Assembly: GCA_027482985.1 (NCBI GenBank)
Contig: JAIXVO010000405.1
Location: 1-8,512, forward strand
Origin: Cyanobacteriota bacterium
Lineage (GTDB): Bacteria; Cyanobacteriota; Cyanobacteriia; Leptolyngbyales; Leptolyngbyaceae
Direction of reading: 5' to 3'
Length of the DNA stretch: 8,512 bases
Every line of letters starts with the position of its first letter. Position 1 is the stretch's first letter. The position numbers and the translations under genes are program-made. This document shows positions 1 through 6,561 of this stretch, one piece after another. The notes under the pieces are model-generated. The model saw only the letters and a program-made list of their open reading frames with translations, did not search any database and was not told where the DNA came from.

Positions 1-380
1 ATTGGTCGGGCGATCGCCCATCAGATCCGGTCTGTGGCATCAACTGGTTTGAAGCGACGGCCTATGCCAACTTTGTGGGGAAACGGTTGCCGACCGAAGC
101 GGAATGGGAAAAAGCAATGCGTTGGGCAGAACAGCAGCCAGACTCACCGCTGCAGGTTGGCCAAGTGTGGGAATGGACAACGACCTGGTTTGATGGCTAC
201 CCCGGCTTCACTGCCTATCCCTACCGGGGCTATTCGCAGGCCTATTTTGATAACCAGCATCGCGTGTTACGGGGTGGCAGTTGGGCCACGCTCCCCTGGG
301 CGCGGCGATCGACCTTCCGCAACTGGTATCATCCCCATGTGCGAGAAATCTTTGCCGGATTGCGCTGTGTGAGTGATTAG
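1..380 (+). CDS. EgtB-like / formylglycine-enzyme-fold (SUMF1) protein, C-terminal part
   Basis: This is the last 125 residues of a gene that begins left of the window; the reading frame starts at base 3 and stops with TAG at 378-380. The fragment has the C-type-lectin-like FGE-sulfatase/SUMF1 fold motifs in order: [55 protein letters not shown] and a terminal FAGLRC. Positions that carry the paired active-site cysteines in true formylglycine-generating enzymes are not cysteine here, and the RGGSW...FRNW...R.IFAG spacing resembles EgtB-type non-haem iron sulfoxide synthases (ergothioneine and related thiol-histidine chemistry). The iron-binding histidines and DinB-like domain of that family would lie outside the window, so substrate and activity cannot be assigned. 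A SUMF1-fold protein of another function is possible. It converges with the minus-strand gene at 547-2133. Confidence 0.85.
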   Translation, partial: WSGDRPSDPVCGINWFEATAYANFVGKRLPTEAEWEKAMRWAEQQPDSPLQVGQVWEWTTTWFDGYPGFTAYPYRGYSQAYFDNQHRVLRGGSWATLPWARRSTFRNWYHPHVREIFAGLRCVSD

Positions 381-588
381 TTAATTCTCCTGCGATCGCT
401 CTTTCAGTTGGCGCGTTTCATCCAGCTATGCTTGCGTAGGTTGGGTTAGCGTTAGCGTAACCCAACAAGACCAAGGCTGACGTTGGGTTTCACGGTGTTC
501 AACCCAACCTACAAAAAAGATCTGTCAGTCAACTAGGAGTGAGTGATCAATCCTCCTGCGATCGCTCTTTCAGTTGGCGCGTTTCATC
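369..588. repeat. Direct repeat pair, 36 bp perfect, flanking a palindromic element
   Basis: Bases 387-422 and 553-588 are identical over 36 bp (offset 166 bp). The match extends outward imperfectly: both copies are preceded by a GTGAGTGAT (369-377 and 539-547), with a 4-bp length difference and one mismatch between it and the perfect block. The right copy is the 3' end of the 528-residue minus-strand gene. The left copy, read on the minus strand, still encodes the same tail (DETRQLKERSQE, then N and TAA at 383-381), directly abutting the TAG of the EgtB-like gene. The original gene end was therefore probably duplicated when the intervening sequence arrived. Confidence 0.9.
436..512. repeat. 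Palindromic intergenic element (MITE-like, non-coding)
   Basis: A 12-bp perfect terminal inverted repeat, GTAGGTTGGGTT at 436-447 and AACCCAACCTAC at 501-512, encloses two further hairpins: TTGGGTTA/TAACCCAA (441-448 with 458-465) and GTTGGGTT/AACCCAAC (482-489 with 501-508). There is no coding capacity. Palindromes built on GTAGGTTGGGTT are, from general knowledge, frequent dispersed repeats in cyanobacterial genomes. The gap 423-538 between the direct-repeat copies is wholly accounted for by this element plus short flanks. The A-rich stretch after 512 lies on the wrong side of the hairpin for a plus-strand terminator. Confidence 0.75.
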
Positions 589-2133
589 TAAAATCAAGGT
601 CGCGTCTTCCTCACACAAGCCCCGGATGTAATTAATCTTGATCTCCTCCAAGAGATCAGAGAGCAAGGATTGAATTTCCTCCAAATTCTGATTCTGTTGG
701 GCTTCGGTGACCATCGTTTGGGAAAAATTACGCACCAATTGCAACGTTAATTGGGTAGTTTTAGGATCTTCCATCGAGGTTTTTAAGGTGTTGTACGCCG
801 TTTGGGTCAGGTCGGATACCAGTCGTTCGGTAATTTGGCCGGGGACGGCACCAATTCCCGGCAGGGAGGTCAATCCCTGGTAAACGGGCGATTGATTTAA
901 AATCGATTCCACACTGTGACGGAGTAAGGCTTCGAGATCCGGCTGCACTTTGGGAAACACATGATAGAGCACCAGTTCTGTCAGATGCTGTGTAATCAGT
1001 TCCAACTCGTTCACGTTGTTGATATCGATATACTTGCGATTCGTCGTCCGCGCCAGCAATTGACTCAATTCTCCCCGCTGAATGGCACCCTGCACCTGAT
1101 TCACGACTTGCACAATCACAACTTCCGTAATTTCGCCCGCGATCGCTGCTACAAAGCCTTCTCGCGCTCTGGCATTAATTTCATGCAGGTCAATCAACTT
1201 GGCCTGATGCAGTCGCAACAGCGTGGGAACAACCCGCGTCAGCGCTAACGACGGCACCAACAAACTGAAGGGCGTAAACAGCGGAATGTCATACCAGCGC
1301 CAGACCATCGCATCCAACCAGGTCAGGCTCCGATAGCGGCGACTAATGTAAAACGTCCGCGCTAGAAATTCCAGGAAAAATAGGATCACAAACGGGGCAT
1401 CAATCATCCAGAAATTGTTCGTCGGCTCCCCGTTTTCGCCAATGGTGCGGAAGAAGTTCGTCTCGATCAGCGGTCGAATGTTGCCATTAAACCAGTCCAG
1501 TTCTTGATTAAACGTCGCTGGGGTCAAAAAGTTGGGGTGGGTCGTGTCATTCGTACTCCAAAACACTCGGAAGGCTTCCGTCGCTCCCACCCGCGTGCCC
1601 ACCCGCGCACCGACGTGATTCCGCATCTCATTTTTGATCCGTTCCAGAGTGCCGCTCTTATTGGCTGCCGCAAACGGGTTGGAAGTGACCATCGTTTCAC
1701 TTTGTCGTCGCAGTCGCAGTAAGGTCGCCTGCACCTCCGCCGATTGTAAGCCTTGATCTAAACCCCGCTGCGCCACCTGTTGTTGGAGTTGATCCACCGT
1801 CCGCAAATAGTCCAGCGTATCGCGGTGGGGTTCAATCCCCTTGACTGGATCGTAGAGACAGGTAATCACCGATTGCCGCACCATTTCCACAGGCTGGTCG
1901 CGGGGCACTGACCGATTTTTACAGTCCATCTGGGGCAAGGGAATGTGAATCCGGAGGTCGATCACGGGAATCACGACATTCGATTGCAGCCAGAAGTTGC
2001 GCCACGACACATAGGTCAAATCAAACACCACCAAGCCCAGGTTGACGGCAGCTAAGATCGCCATCAAGCGTTCAAAGTACAGATTCCGGCGACGTTTGCC
2101 AGGTCTCAGCGGGGTGTAGCGTTGTAGCGTCAT
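547..2133 (-). CDS. Unrecognised 528-residue membrane protein, probably cyanobacterial-specific
   Basis: I do not recognise this family with certainty. The protein has a basic N-terminus (PGKRRR near residues 11-16), then a hydrophobic segment at about 24-44. A roughly 200-residue polar region follows, with Cys71 and Cys92. A hydrophobic helix lies at about 243-262 (FWMIDAPFVILFFLEFLART) and another at about 282-300, followed by VVPTLLRLHQAK. The remaining 200 residues are helical and acidic, with GEITEVVIVQVVNQVQGAI and a Leu/Glu-rich tail. The order helix with internal Glu, WLDAMVWRWYDI, then an Arg-spaced segment is loosely like S2-S4 of ion-channel voltage sensors, but no pore motif is seen. 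The ATG at 2133 has no clear Shine-Dalgarno sequence. The gene lies 50 bp downstream of the glycosyltransferase, so co-transcription is plausible. Its 3' end is duplicated at 387-422. Orientation in the membrane and function are unknown. Confidence 0.85.
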   Translation of the reverse strand: MTLQRYTPLRPGKRRRNLYFERLMAILAAVNLGLVVFDLTYVSWRNFWLQSNVVIPVIDLRIHIPLPQMDCKNRSVPRDQPVEMVRQSVITCLYDPVKGIEPHRDTLDYLRTVDQLQQQVAQRGLDQGLQSAEVQATLLRLRRQSETMVTSNPFAAANKSGTLERIKNEMRNHVGARVGTRVGATEAFRVFWSTNDTTHPNFLTPATFNQELDWFNGNIRPLIETNFFRTIGENGEPTNNFWMIDAPFVILFFLEFLARTFYISRRYRSLTWLDAMVWRWYDIPLFTPFSLLVPSLALTRVVPTLLRLHQAKLIDLHEINARAREGFVAAIAGEITEVVIVQVVNQVQGAIQRGELSQLLARTTNRKYIDINNVNELELITQHLTELVLYHVFPKVQPDLEALLRHSVESILNQSPVYQGLTSLPGIGAVPGQITERLVSDLTQTAYNTLKTSMEDPKTTQLTLQLVRNFSQTMVTEAQQNQNLEEIQSLLSDLLEEIKINYIRGLCEEDATLILDETRQLKERSQED

Positions 2134-2183
2134 CGAGGCATCCAGACGAGGGTCAGCTTATAGCGTACCGCAGGACAGCAGCG

Positions 2184-3182
2184 TTACCGATCCAGCGATC
2201 GCCGCAGTTGTTCCGGTGGAGTGCGGGGCGATCGCGGGGTAGGAAATTCCGTAAAACCAGCCGCTTCCGCCAGGGTGTAAAGCGGACGATTTTTCACCTC
2301 GTCGTAAATCCGCCCAATGTACTCGCCCAGAATGCCAATGCTGAAGAGTTGCACCGCGCCCAGAAAGAACACCGCCGCCGCAATGATGGCGTAGCCCGTC
2401 AGGGGTGAACCGGGAAAGAATAAGCGCCAGTAGATTACCATAAATGCCATCACCACAGCGGCACAGGCGGCAAACAAGCCTAGGTAAGTAGACAATCGCA
2501 GGGGCACTGTCGAGAAGGACACCAGCCCGTTGACGGCTAACCCAAAGGATTTGCGGAAGGTATACTTCACCTCGCCCGCAAACCGGGGGTCGCGTTCAAA
2601 CAGGACTGCCGTTTGCCGAAACCCGATCCACGATCGCAGGCCACGAATGTAGCGATTCCGTTCGGGGATGGCATTCAACACATCCACCACCTGCCGATCC
2701 ATCAGGCAAAAGTCGCCCGTGTCGGTAGGAATGTCCACATCCGCCAACCGCTGTAACACGCGGTAAAAGACATAGGCCGTGAACCGCTTAAACCAGCCTT
2801 CCCGTTTGCGCTGAATCCGTTGGGCATAAACCACATCAAACCCCAACTGCCACTGTTCCACCAACTGCGGGATCAGTTCCGGCGGGTCTTGCAAATCCGC
2901 ATCCAGCACCACCACCACCTGCCCCCGCGCAAAATTCAGCCCTGCCGTCACCGCCACCTGATGCCCAAAATTCCGCGCCAAACTGAGGTAGCAGACCCGC
3001 CCATCCTGCTCATGCAACCCTCGCATCAAGGCTAGGGAGCGATCGCGACTGCCATCATTCACCAAAATTAACTCAACTGCCCCATCCAGCCGATCCATCA
3101 CCGCCCTGACGCGCCGATACAACTCGGCGATCGTCTCTTCTTCGTTGTAAATGGGGATGATCAGGGAGTATTTCGGGGACAT
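2184..3182 (-). CDS. GtrB/DPM1-like family 2 membrane glycosyltransferase
   Basis: The 332-residue protein has the GT-A fold motifs of family 2 glycosyltransferases: PIYNEEE at residues 10-16, VNDGSRD at 41-47 and the metal/nucleotide-binding DADLQDPPE at 94-102. [13 protein letters not shown] lies at 69-81, with two transmembrane helices at about 233-254 and 264-286. The C-terminal [17 protein letters not shown] (286-302) is characteristic of the GtrB/ArnC/dolichol-phosphate-mannose-synthase group. These enzymes transfer a sugar from a nucleotide donor to a polyprenyl phosphate at the inner face of the membrane; the sugar here is not predictable. The start is ATG at 3182 because [16 protein letters not shown] is the usual N-terminus. 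A longer in-frame version from TTG at 3296 would only translate a low-complexity tract (Pro/Ser-rich). No Shine-Dalgarno sequence is visible because the bases just upstream are C/T-rich repeats. Confidence 0.93.
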   Translation of the reverse strand: MSPKYSLIIPIYNEEETIAELYRRVRAVMDRLDGAVELILVNDGSRDRSLALMRGLHEQDGRVCYLSLARNFGHQVAVTAGLNFARGQVVVVLDADLQDPPELIPQLVEQWQLGFDVVYAQRIQRKREGWFKRFTAYVFYRVLQRLADVDIPTDTGDFCLMDRQVVDVLNAIPERNRYIRGLRSWIGFRQTAVLFERDPRFAGEVKYTFRKSFGLAVNGLVSFSTVPLRLSTYLGLFAACAAVVMAFMVIYWRLFFPGSPLTGYAIIAAAVFFLGAVQLFSIGILGEYIGRIYDEVKNRPLYTLAEAAGFTEFPTPRSPRTPPEQLRRSLDR

Positions 3183-3262
3183 GGGGGAGGGGGAGGAATG
3201 GGAGGGGGAGGAATGGGAGGGAGGGGGAGGAATGGGAGGGAGGGGGAGGAATGGGAGGGAGA
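3183..3262. repeat. G-rich minisatellite (GGAATGGGAGGG-type), directly upstream of the glycosyltransferase start
   Basis: On the plus strand this tract is almost pure purine. The core GGAATGGGAGGG occurs four times, starting at 3195, 3210, 3229 and 3248, joined by G-rich linkers, so the period is 15, 19 and 19 bp. Because 19 is not a multiple of three, the array is not a coding repeat in one constant frame. In the glycosyltransferase mRNA (minus strand) it is a pyrimidine tract that ends at the ATG. The many G-runs could form quadruplexes on the plus strand. Copy number of such arrays often varies between strains, which is inference here. Confidence 0.85.
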
Positions 3263-3271
3263 ATTTTCGTA

Positions 3272-3294
3272 GAGGCGCGCCGCTGGCACGTCTC
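3272..3294. repeat. Short imperfect palindrome (GAGGCGCGCC / GGCACGTCTC)
   Basis: GAGGCGCGCC at 3272-3281 and GGCACGTCTC at 3285-3294 are inverted repeats matching at 8 of 10 positions around a 3-base loop. Palindromes of the form GAGACGTGCC...GGCACGTCTC are, from memory, common dispersed repeats in cyanobacteria. It lies in the leader of the glycosyltransferase and could form an RNA hairpin on either strand. No T-run follows on either side, so a terminator role is not supported. Confidence 0.6.
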
Positions 3295-3330
3295 AATCGG
3301 AGGCATGAGCGGAGGGCAGGTTTTGCACCT

Positions 3331-3352
3331 GGGCGGGCAAGATGCCCACCCC
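3331..3352. repeat. Short palindrome (GGGCGGGCAAGATGCCCACCCC)
   Basis: GGGC (3335-3338) and GCCC (3344-3347) form a stem around the loop AAGAT. The stem is lengthened by GGG (3331-3333) with CCC (3349-3351) across one mismatch. The GGGCATCTTGCCCGCC-type unit is a familiar cyanobacterial intergenic repeat (recalled, not searched). It lies between the pentapeptide-repeat gene and the glycosyltransferase. Confidence 0.65.
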
Positions 3353-3362
3353 ACGGGAGCCA

Positions 3363-3410
3363 AACTCAACCCCCAACCTCCCCTCCCCAACCCCCCTCCC
3401 CTACCGCCCC
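3363..3410. repeat. C-rich tract (G-rich on the minus strand), quadruplex-capable
   Basis: On the minus strand this is a run of G-blocks (4 G, 6 G, 4 G, 4 G and 5 G, separated by A, TT or AGGTT), beginning inside the last codons and stop of the pentapeptide-repeat gene and extending into its 3' untranslated region. The pattern fits an intramolecular G-quadruplex in RNA or DNA. It is complementary to the CCCCCTCCCC stretches of the downstream pyrimidine tract at 3183-3262, so the two could instead pair as a long GC-only stem. Confidence 0.7.
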
Positions 3411-4708
3411 AACTTATTGGGAATGCCCTCGCAGCCGCCGGGAATCGTGCTGCGAGTCTTCGCGCCGCCCCAGGCACAGCAATAATAGCGCTGGTCATCC
3501 GACATCTGCACCACGTCACTGAAATCGGCTCCTTCCACCACGGCTCCCGTATGCTGCCCGGTGCGGTAGTCCGGTGGCTGCACCCGACTACGAGGGCTGG
3601 CAGTTTCGGGCTTGCCATAAAAGAAGCGCGTCCCGTTCAGATCGGCATCGCAGAGTTTGGCATCGCATAAGACCGTACGGGCAAAATTTGCTTTCACCAG
3701 GTCAGTGCGGCTGAGGTTGGCGCGAATCAGATTCGCCTCACTCAAATCGGTCCAGCGTAAATCGGTACCCGACAAATCGGCTCCCGCTAGCATCACCCCC
3801 AGATCGATCACCCGCACGCCGTGTAGCCGATCTTCTTCATAGCCACCCGCGCCATCCAGAATCGCCCGTCCCAAGCGTAAATCTCGCCGCAAGGGGGACA
3901 GTAACCGCGCCCGACTCAGGAACCGAATAATTTTGGCTTTCCCGGAGGCATCCACACTGCTGAGAATGGCGGCAGTCCGACCTTCCGCGATCGCCCGTTC
4001 CTGCGGCCAATCTTCTAGCAACCCTTCTTCATCCAGGATCAAGTCAGACACGCCCTGAAAGTAGGCATCGATCGTTTGTTGTTGGGTGATGGTGTTTTGT
4101 TGAATCGTCAGGTCGCGGGAAATGATGTACTGTCGCCAGGCAATATAAACCGCGAGGATGGCAATCAAAATTTGCCCGATCGCCCCCAACACTTCCCCTA
4201 ACGCCCCGATCGCATCCCAACCCAAATTTGCCAGGGTTGCCCCAATCCGGCGGAACACCCCCGTAATTTGCAGGAAGCCCAGCAGGGCGATCGCGCCAAA
4301 GATACTGCCGAAGAGAATCGCCCGTTCTTGTTCAGGAATAAATTCCAGCAGTAAGCGCCGCAGCGGGAACCACAAAATCTGGAGGGCAATCACCAGGGCG
4401 ACGATCGATCCAGCAATGCCAATCCAGAAGCTATTCAGACTAATCCCCACGACCATAATGGCGATCGCCAGGAGCAAAATCAGCACCCGCGGCGTAGCAC
4501 TGGACGGCGGCGGCGGATTCACGAGGCGATTGGGCAGGCGGGGCGATCGGGCTTCATTCAGCCTGAGCCCGTTAGCTGGCGAAATCGCCGCAATCTCTTC
4601 CGCCGTCAGCGCCGACTGTAAAGCCTTCACCTCAGAGAACGCCGCCCCATTCGAGGCACTGGGGACTTCTGGAAGACCCGTTTGAGTCGATTTGGGATCA
4701 GTGGACAT
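3401..4708 (-). CDS. Membrane-anchored pentapeptide-repeat protein
   Basis: The protein has 435 residues from ATG at 4708. Residues 1-70 are polar, with a Pro-rich stretch. About four hydrophobic segments follow (near 75-96, 97-117, 131-150 and 175-190). A cytoplasmic-looking helical domain comes next, containing ISRDLTIQQNTITQQQ and WPQERAIAEGRTAAILSSVD. Roughly a dozen A(D/N)LXX pentapeptides occupy about 307-364. The last 30 residues are Cys/Gly-rich (YYCCAWGGAKTR, then IPGGCEGIPNKLGR). Pentapeptide repeats fold as a right-handed quadrilateral beta-helix, usually a binding scaffold; no ligand or function is known here. Such domain combinations occur in cyanobacterial pentapeptide proteins (recalled). 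A longer in-frame version starting at a TTG at 4861 translates repeat-rich DNA and was rejected. AAGGAG lies 18 bases before the ATG, farther than usual, so the exact start is moderately certain. Confidence 0.88.
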   Translation of the reverse strand: MSTDPKSTQTGLPEVPSASNGAAFSEVKALQSALTAEEIAAISPANGLRLNEARSPRLPNRLVNPPPPSSATPRVLILLLAIAIMVVGISLNSFWIGIAGSIVALVIALQILWFPLRRLLLEFIPEQERAILFGSIFGAIALLGFLQITGVFRRIGATLANLGWDAIGALGEVLGAIGQILIAILAVYIAWRQYIISRDLTIQQNTITQQQTIDAYFQGVSDLILDEEGLLEDWPQERAIAEGRTAAILSSVDASGKAKIIRFLSRARLLSPLRRDLRLGRAILDGAGGYEEDRLHGVRVIDLGVMLAGADLSGTDLRWTDLSEANLIRANLSRTDLVKANFARTVLCDAKLCDADLNGTRFFYGKPETASPRSRVQPPDYRTGQHTGAVVEGADFSDVVQMSDDQRYYCCAWGGAKTRSTIPGGCEGIPNKLGR

Positions 4709-4921
4709 AGCGCCAGCAGCAAATGACTCCTTAAAGTTAGCCTGATCTGATGGCTTTGTTAAGCGGTGAGGAAGAGGGCGAGCGCGGGAGAAGGGAGAAG
4801 TCAGGAGGGAGAAGGCAGAAGGCAAGCGATAAAAAATTTGGTGAAGCCCCTCGCCTGGCAAATTCTATGCCCTGGGAGCCACACTGCTGTCATTGATGAT
4901 GCTCCTCCTGACTCCCCGACC
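4709..4921. other. Gene-free gap of 213 bp with purine-rich heptanucleotide repeats
   Basis: This gap separates the permease gene from the pentapeptide-repeat gene, both on the minus strand. It contains a purine-rich repeat block (described separately). A weak minus-strand stem (AATTTG/CAAATT, 4835-4840 with 4859-4864) lies before a short T-run and might end the permease transcript; it is AU-rich with an 18-base loop, so it is not called. AAGGAG (minus strand) is near the pentapeptide start. No convincing promoter or small gene is seen. Confidence 0.5.
4786..4823. repeat. Short tandem heptanucleotide repeats (GGGAGAA / AGAAGGC)
   Basis: GGGAGAA occurs in tandem at 4786-4792 and 4793-4799 and again at 4807-4813. 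AGAAGGC is tandem at 4810-4816 and 4817-4823. Degenerate 7-bp purine repeats of this kind are the short tandemly repeated repetitive (STRR) sequences known from filamentous cyanobacteria. It lies in the leader region of the pentapeptide-repeat gene. Confidence 0.65.
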
Positions 4922-5695
4922 TCAAAATTGCCGTCGTGCAAAGATTACCGTCGCGATCGCTAGCAGCAGGATGATATACAACACGGCATACAACGCGTTT
5001 TGTAGTAGTAGTTCGGGGCTAGGCAGCAGTCCGTATACGGCTTGATTTTTGAGATCCAGGCGGGACAGATCCGGCAAGATTAAATACAAATTGCGAGTAA
5101 TGGTTTCAATAGTGGGATTTTTGCTTTGGGTTCCGAGCGCCACTAGATTCGCACTGGCACTGCCCATCAAAAACACGGTAAAGGTGAGCAGGGTCGCCAG
5201 CAGTGAACTGGTAAACACGCCAAACAGAATGGCAACTGCCGTCATCAAGGACAGCATCAACCACAAAAAGAAGGAGGAGATGAGAATACTGGGGAGTGGA
5301 AAGGGGATTTGATTGGCGGTGAGAATTGCCACGTAGATTGCGGTCATAGCGGTGACCAGCACGGCCAACACAGCTGACAACCCCCAATGCTTGCCAACAA
5401 TAAACTCAATTCGGCTGATGGGTTTGGTCATCAGCACCAATACGGTGCGTTTTTCAATTTCTTTATTGACTAAACCTGTGCCCACAAACACTGTGACCAC
5501 CAAGCCCAAGAGAGACATGGCTGCCAGCCCCACATCTCGAATAATTTTGCTTTCAGTCATAGCGGATAATTCTGGCAATAACCGCACTGCCGCCAGCATG
5601 AATAGCAAAAATAACAAGATCAGGTAGAGGACGCGATCGCGAATCACTTCTCGAAAGACATTGGCAGCAATCACCAGCGTTCGCCGTAGATTCAT
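4922..5695 (-). CDS. ABC-2 type transporter permease (NosY-like, COG1277-type)
   Basis: The 257-residue integral membrane protein has about six hydrophobic helices, near 21-40, 56-75, 104-125, 135-159, 161-182 and 233-253. Between helices 2 and 3 lies NKEIEKRTVLVLMTKPISR followed by IEFIVGK, the cytoplasmic E..T...L..P.SR....GK signature of ABC-2 permeases, which contacts the ATPase. Such permeases pair with a separate ATP-binding subunit to export an unknown substrate; no ATPase gene is present in this window. ATG at 5695 is supported by GGGAG (minus strand, 5707-5703) with 7-base spacing. The gene starts 47 bp downstream of larE and may share its transcript, although no functional link between the two is established. 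Confidence 0.88.
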   Translation of the reverse strand: MNLRRTLVIAANVFREVIRDRVLYLILLFLLFMLAAVRLLPELSAMTESKIIRDVGLAAMSLLGLVVTVFVGTGLVNKEIEKRTVLVLMTKPISRIEFIVGKHWGLSAVLAVLVTAMTAIYVAILTANQIPFPLPSILISSFFLWLMLSLMTAVAILFGVFTSSLLATLLTFTVFLMGSASANLVALGTQSKNPTIETITRNLYLILPDLSRLDLKNQAVYGLLPSPELLLQNALYAVLYIILLLAIATVIFARRQF

Positions 5696-5702
5696 CTTCT
5701 AA

Positions 5703-5707
5703 CTCCC
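5703..5707 (-). promoter_or_regulatory. Shine-Dalgarno sequence of the ABC permease gene
   Basis: GGGAG on the minus strand is 7 bases before the ATG at 5695, a canonical spacing that fixes this start. Confidence 0.7.
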
Positions 5708-5742
5708 TACACACATGACATTAGATTAAACCGCATCAAGTC

Positions 5743-6561
5743 CTAAGCCTGCGTTGTCAATTGCAGGACTTGATTCAGTTTGCCACTGCGGAAACCTTCT
5801 AAATCCAACGTGATGTAAGTAAAGCCGAGGGTTTGAAAGTGAGCGACCAGGGTGGGCAGATCGGTCGTCAGGACAAATTCTTTAATTTGCTCAGATGGCA
5901 GTTCAATCCGGGCAGTATCGGCTTCAGAGCGGACGCGCAGAGTGCGGAGTCCCAATTTGCGCAAGTAGGCTTCGGCCCGTCCAACCCGGTGCAATTTGGC
6001 AAACGTAATTTCTTCCCCATAAGGAAACCGGGAACTGAGGCAGGGCTGTGCGGGTTTATCCCAACAGGTCAAGCCCAACTGTTTTGCGATCGCCCGGACT
6101 TCCAGCTTGGTGATGCCGACTTCAGCTAAGGGCGATCGGGCTCCCCGTTCTTTCGCCGCCTGAATGCCAGGTCGGTAGTCGCTCAAATCATCTGCATTCA
6201 CGCCATCGATCACATAAGCGTAACCGCGTTTCCAGGCCAGGGGCTTGAGCGTATCGTGTAATTCGCTTTTGCAGAAATAACACCGATTCACCGGATTCGC
6301 CGCGTAATTGGGATTATCGAGTTCGTGCGTTTCAACCAACTCATGGGTAATCCCAATCGTTTCGGCTTGAATGCAGGCTTCTTCTAAATCTTCCGGTAAC
6401 AAGGAGGGCGAGACAGCGGTCACGGCCAAAGCGCGATCGCCTAGCACATCAAACGCCACTTTTGCCACCAGGGTACTATCAATGCCGCCAGAATAAGCCA
6501 CCAGGGCTTGATCCATTTCAGCAAATAAGGTTTTGAGGTGCTCCAATTTTTCTAGCGACAT
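5743..6561 (-). CDS. larE: ATP-dependent sulfur insertase of nickel-pincer cofactor synthesis (LarE)
   Basis: The 272-residue PP-loop ATPase has the adenylylation motif SGGIDST at 24-30. LarE activates a carboxylate of the pyridinium dicarboxylate mononucleotide precursor by adenylylation and inserts sulfur, on the way to the nickel-pincer nucleotide cofactor of lactate racemase and related racemases/epimerases. RCYFCKSEL (93-101) contains a CXXC pair, Cys94 and Cys97. PCLSSRFPYG (173-182) contains Cys174, at the position of the sacrificial cysteine of Lactobacillus LarE. Three cysteines at these places fit the LarE class that binds a [4Fe-4S] cluster (as in Thermotoga maritima) and need not be single-use. 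The start is supported by GAGGG (minus strand) 8 bases upstream. larB, larC and a racemase are absent from the window. It is divergent from thrB. Confidence 0.9.
   Translation of the reverse strand: MSLEKLEHLKTLFAEMDQALVAYSGGIDSTLVAKVAFDVLGDRALAVTAVSPSLLPEDLEEACIQAETIGITHELVETHELDNPNYAANPVNRCYFCKSELHDTLKPLAWKRGYAYVIDGVNADDLSDYRPGIQAAKERGARSPLAEVGITKLEVRAIAKQLGLTCWDKPAQPCLSSRFPYGEEITFAKLHRVGRAEAYLRKLGLRTLRVRSEADTARIELPSEQIKEFVLTTDLPTLVAHFQTLGFTYITLDLEGFRSGKLNQVLQLTTQA

Noticed and set aside
482..520. Rho-independent terminator for the EgtB-like gene
   Set aside because: The hairpin is followed on the plus strand by A residues, not T; on the minus strand the T-run precedes the stem.
3195..3262. 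CRISPR array
   Set aside because: The repeats are 12-bp cores at 15-19 bp spacing with no unique spacers; no cas genes are present.
3183..3296. N-terminal extension of the glycosyltransferase from a TTG at 3296
   Set aside because: The extra 38 residues are low-complexity Pro/Ser from the minisatellite; the family N-terminus begins at ATG 3182.
4158..4685. 175-codon plus-strand frame within the pentapeptide gene
   Set aside because: It is antisense to the transmembrane-coding region; its composition is Arg/Ser/Pro-rich, as expected of a shadow frame.
4709..4861. N-terminal extension of the pentapeptide protein from TTG 4861
   Set aside because: It translates purine/pyrimidine repeat DNA, with no domain content; ATG 4708 gives a sensible polar N-terminus.
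4831..4864. Terminator after the permease gene (minus strand)
   Set aside because: Only a 6-bp, mostly AT stem with an 18-base loop before a short T-run; too weak to call.
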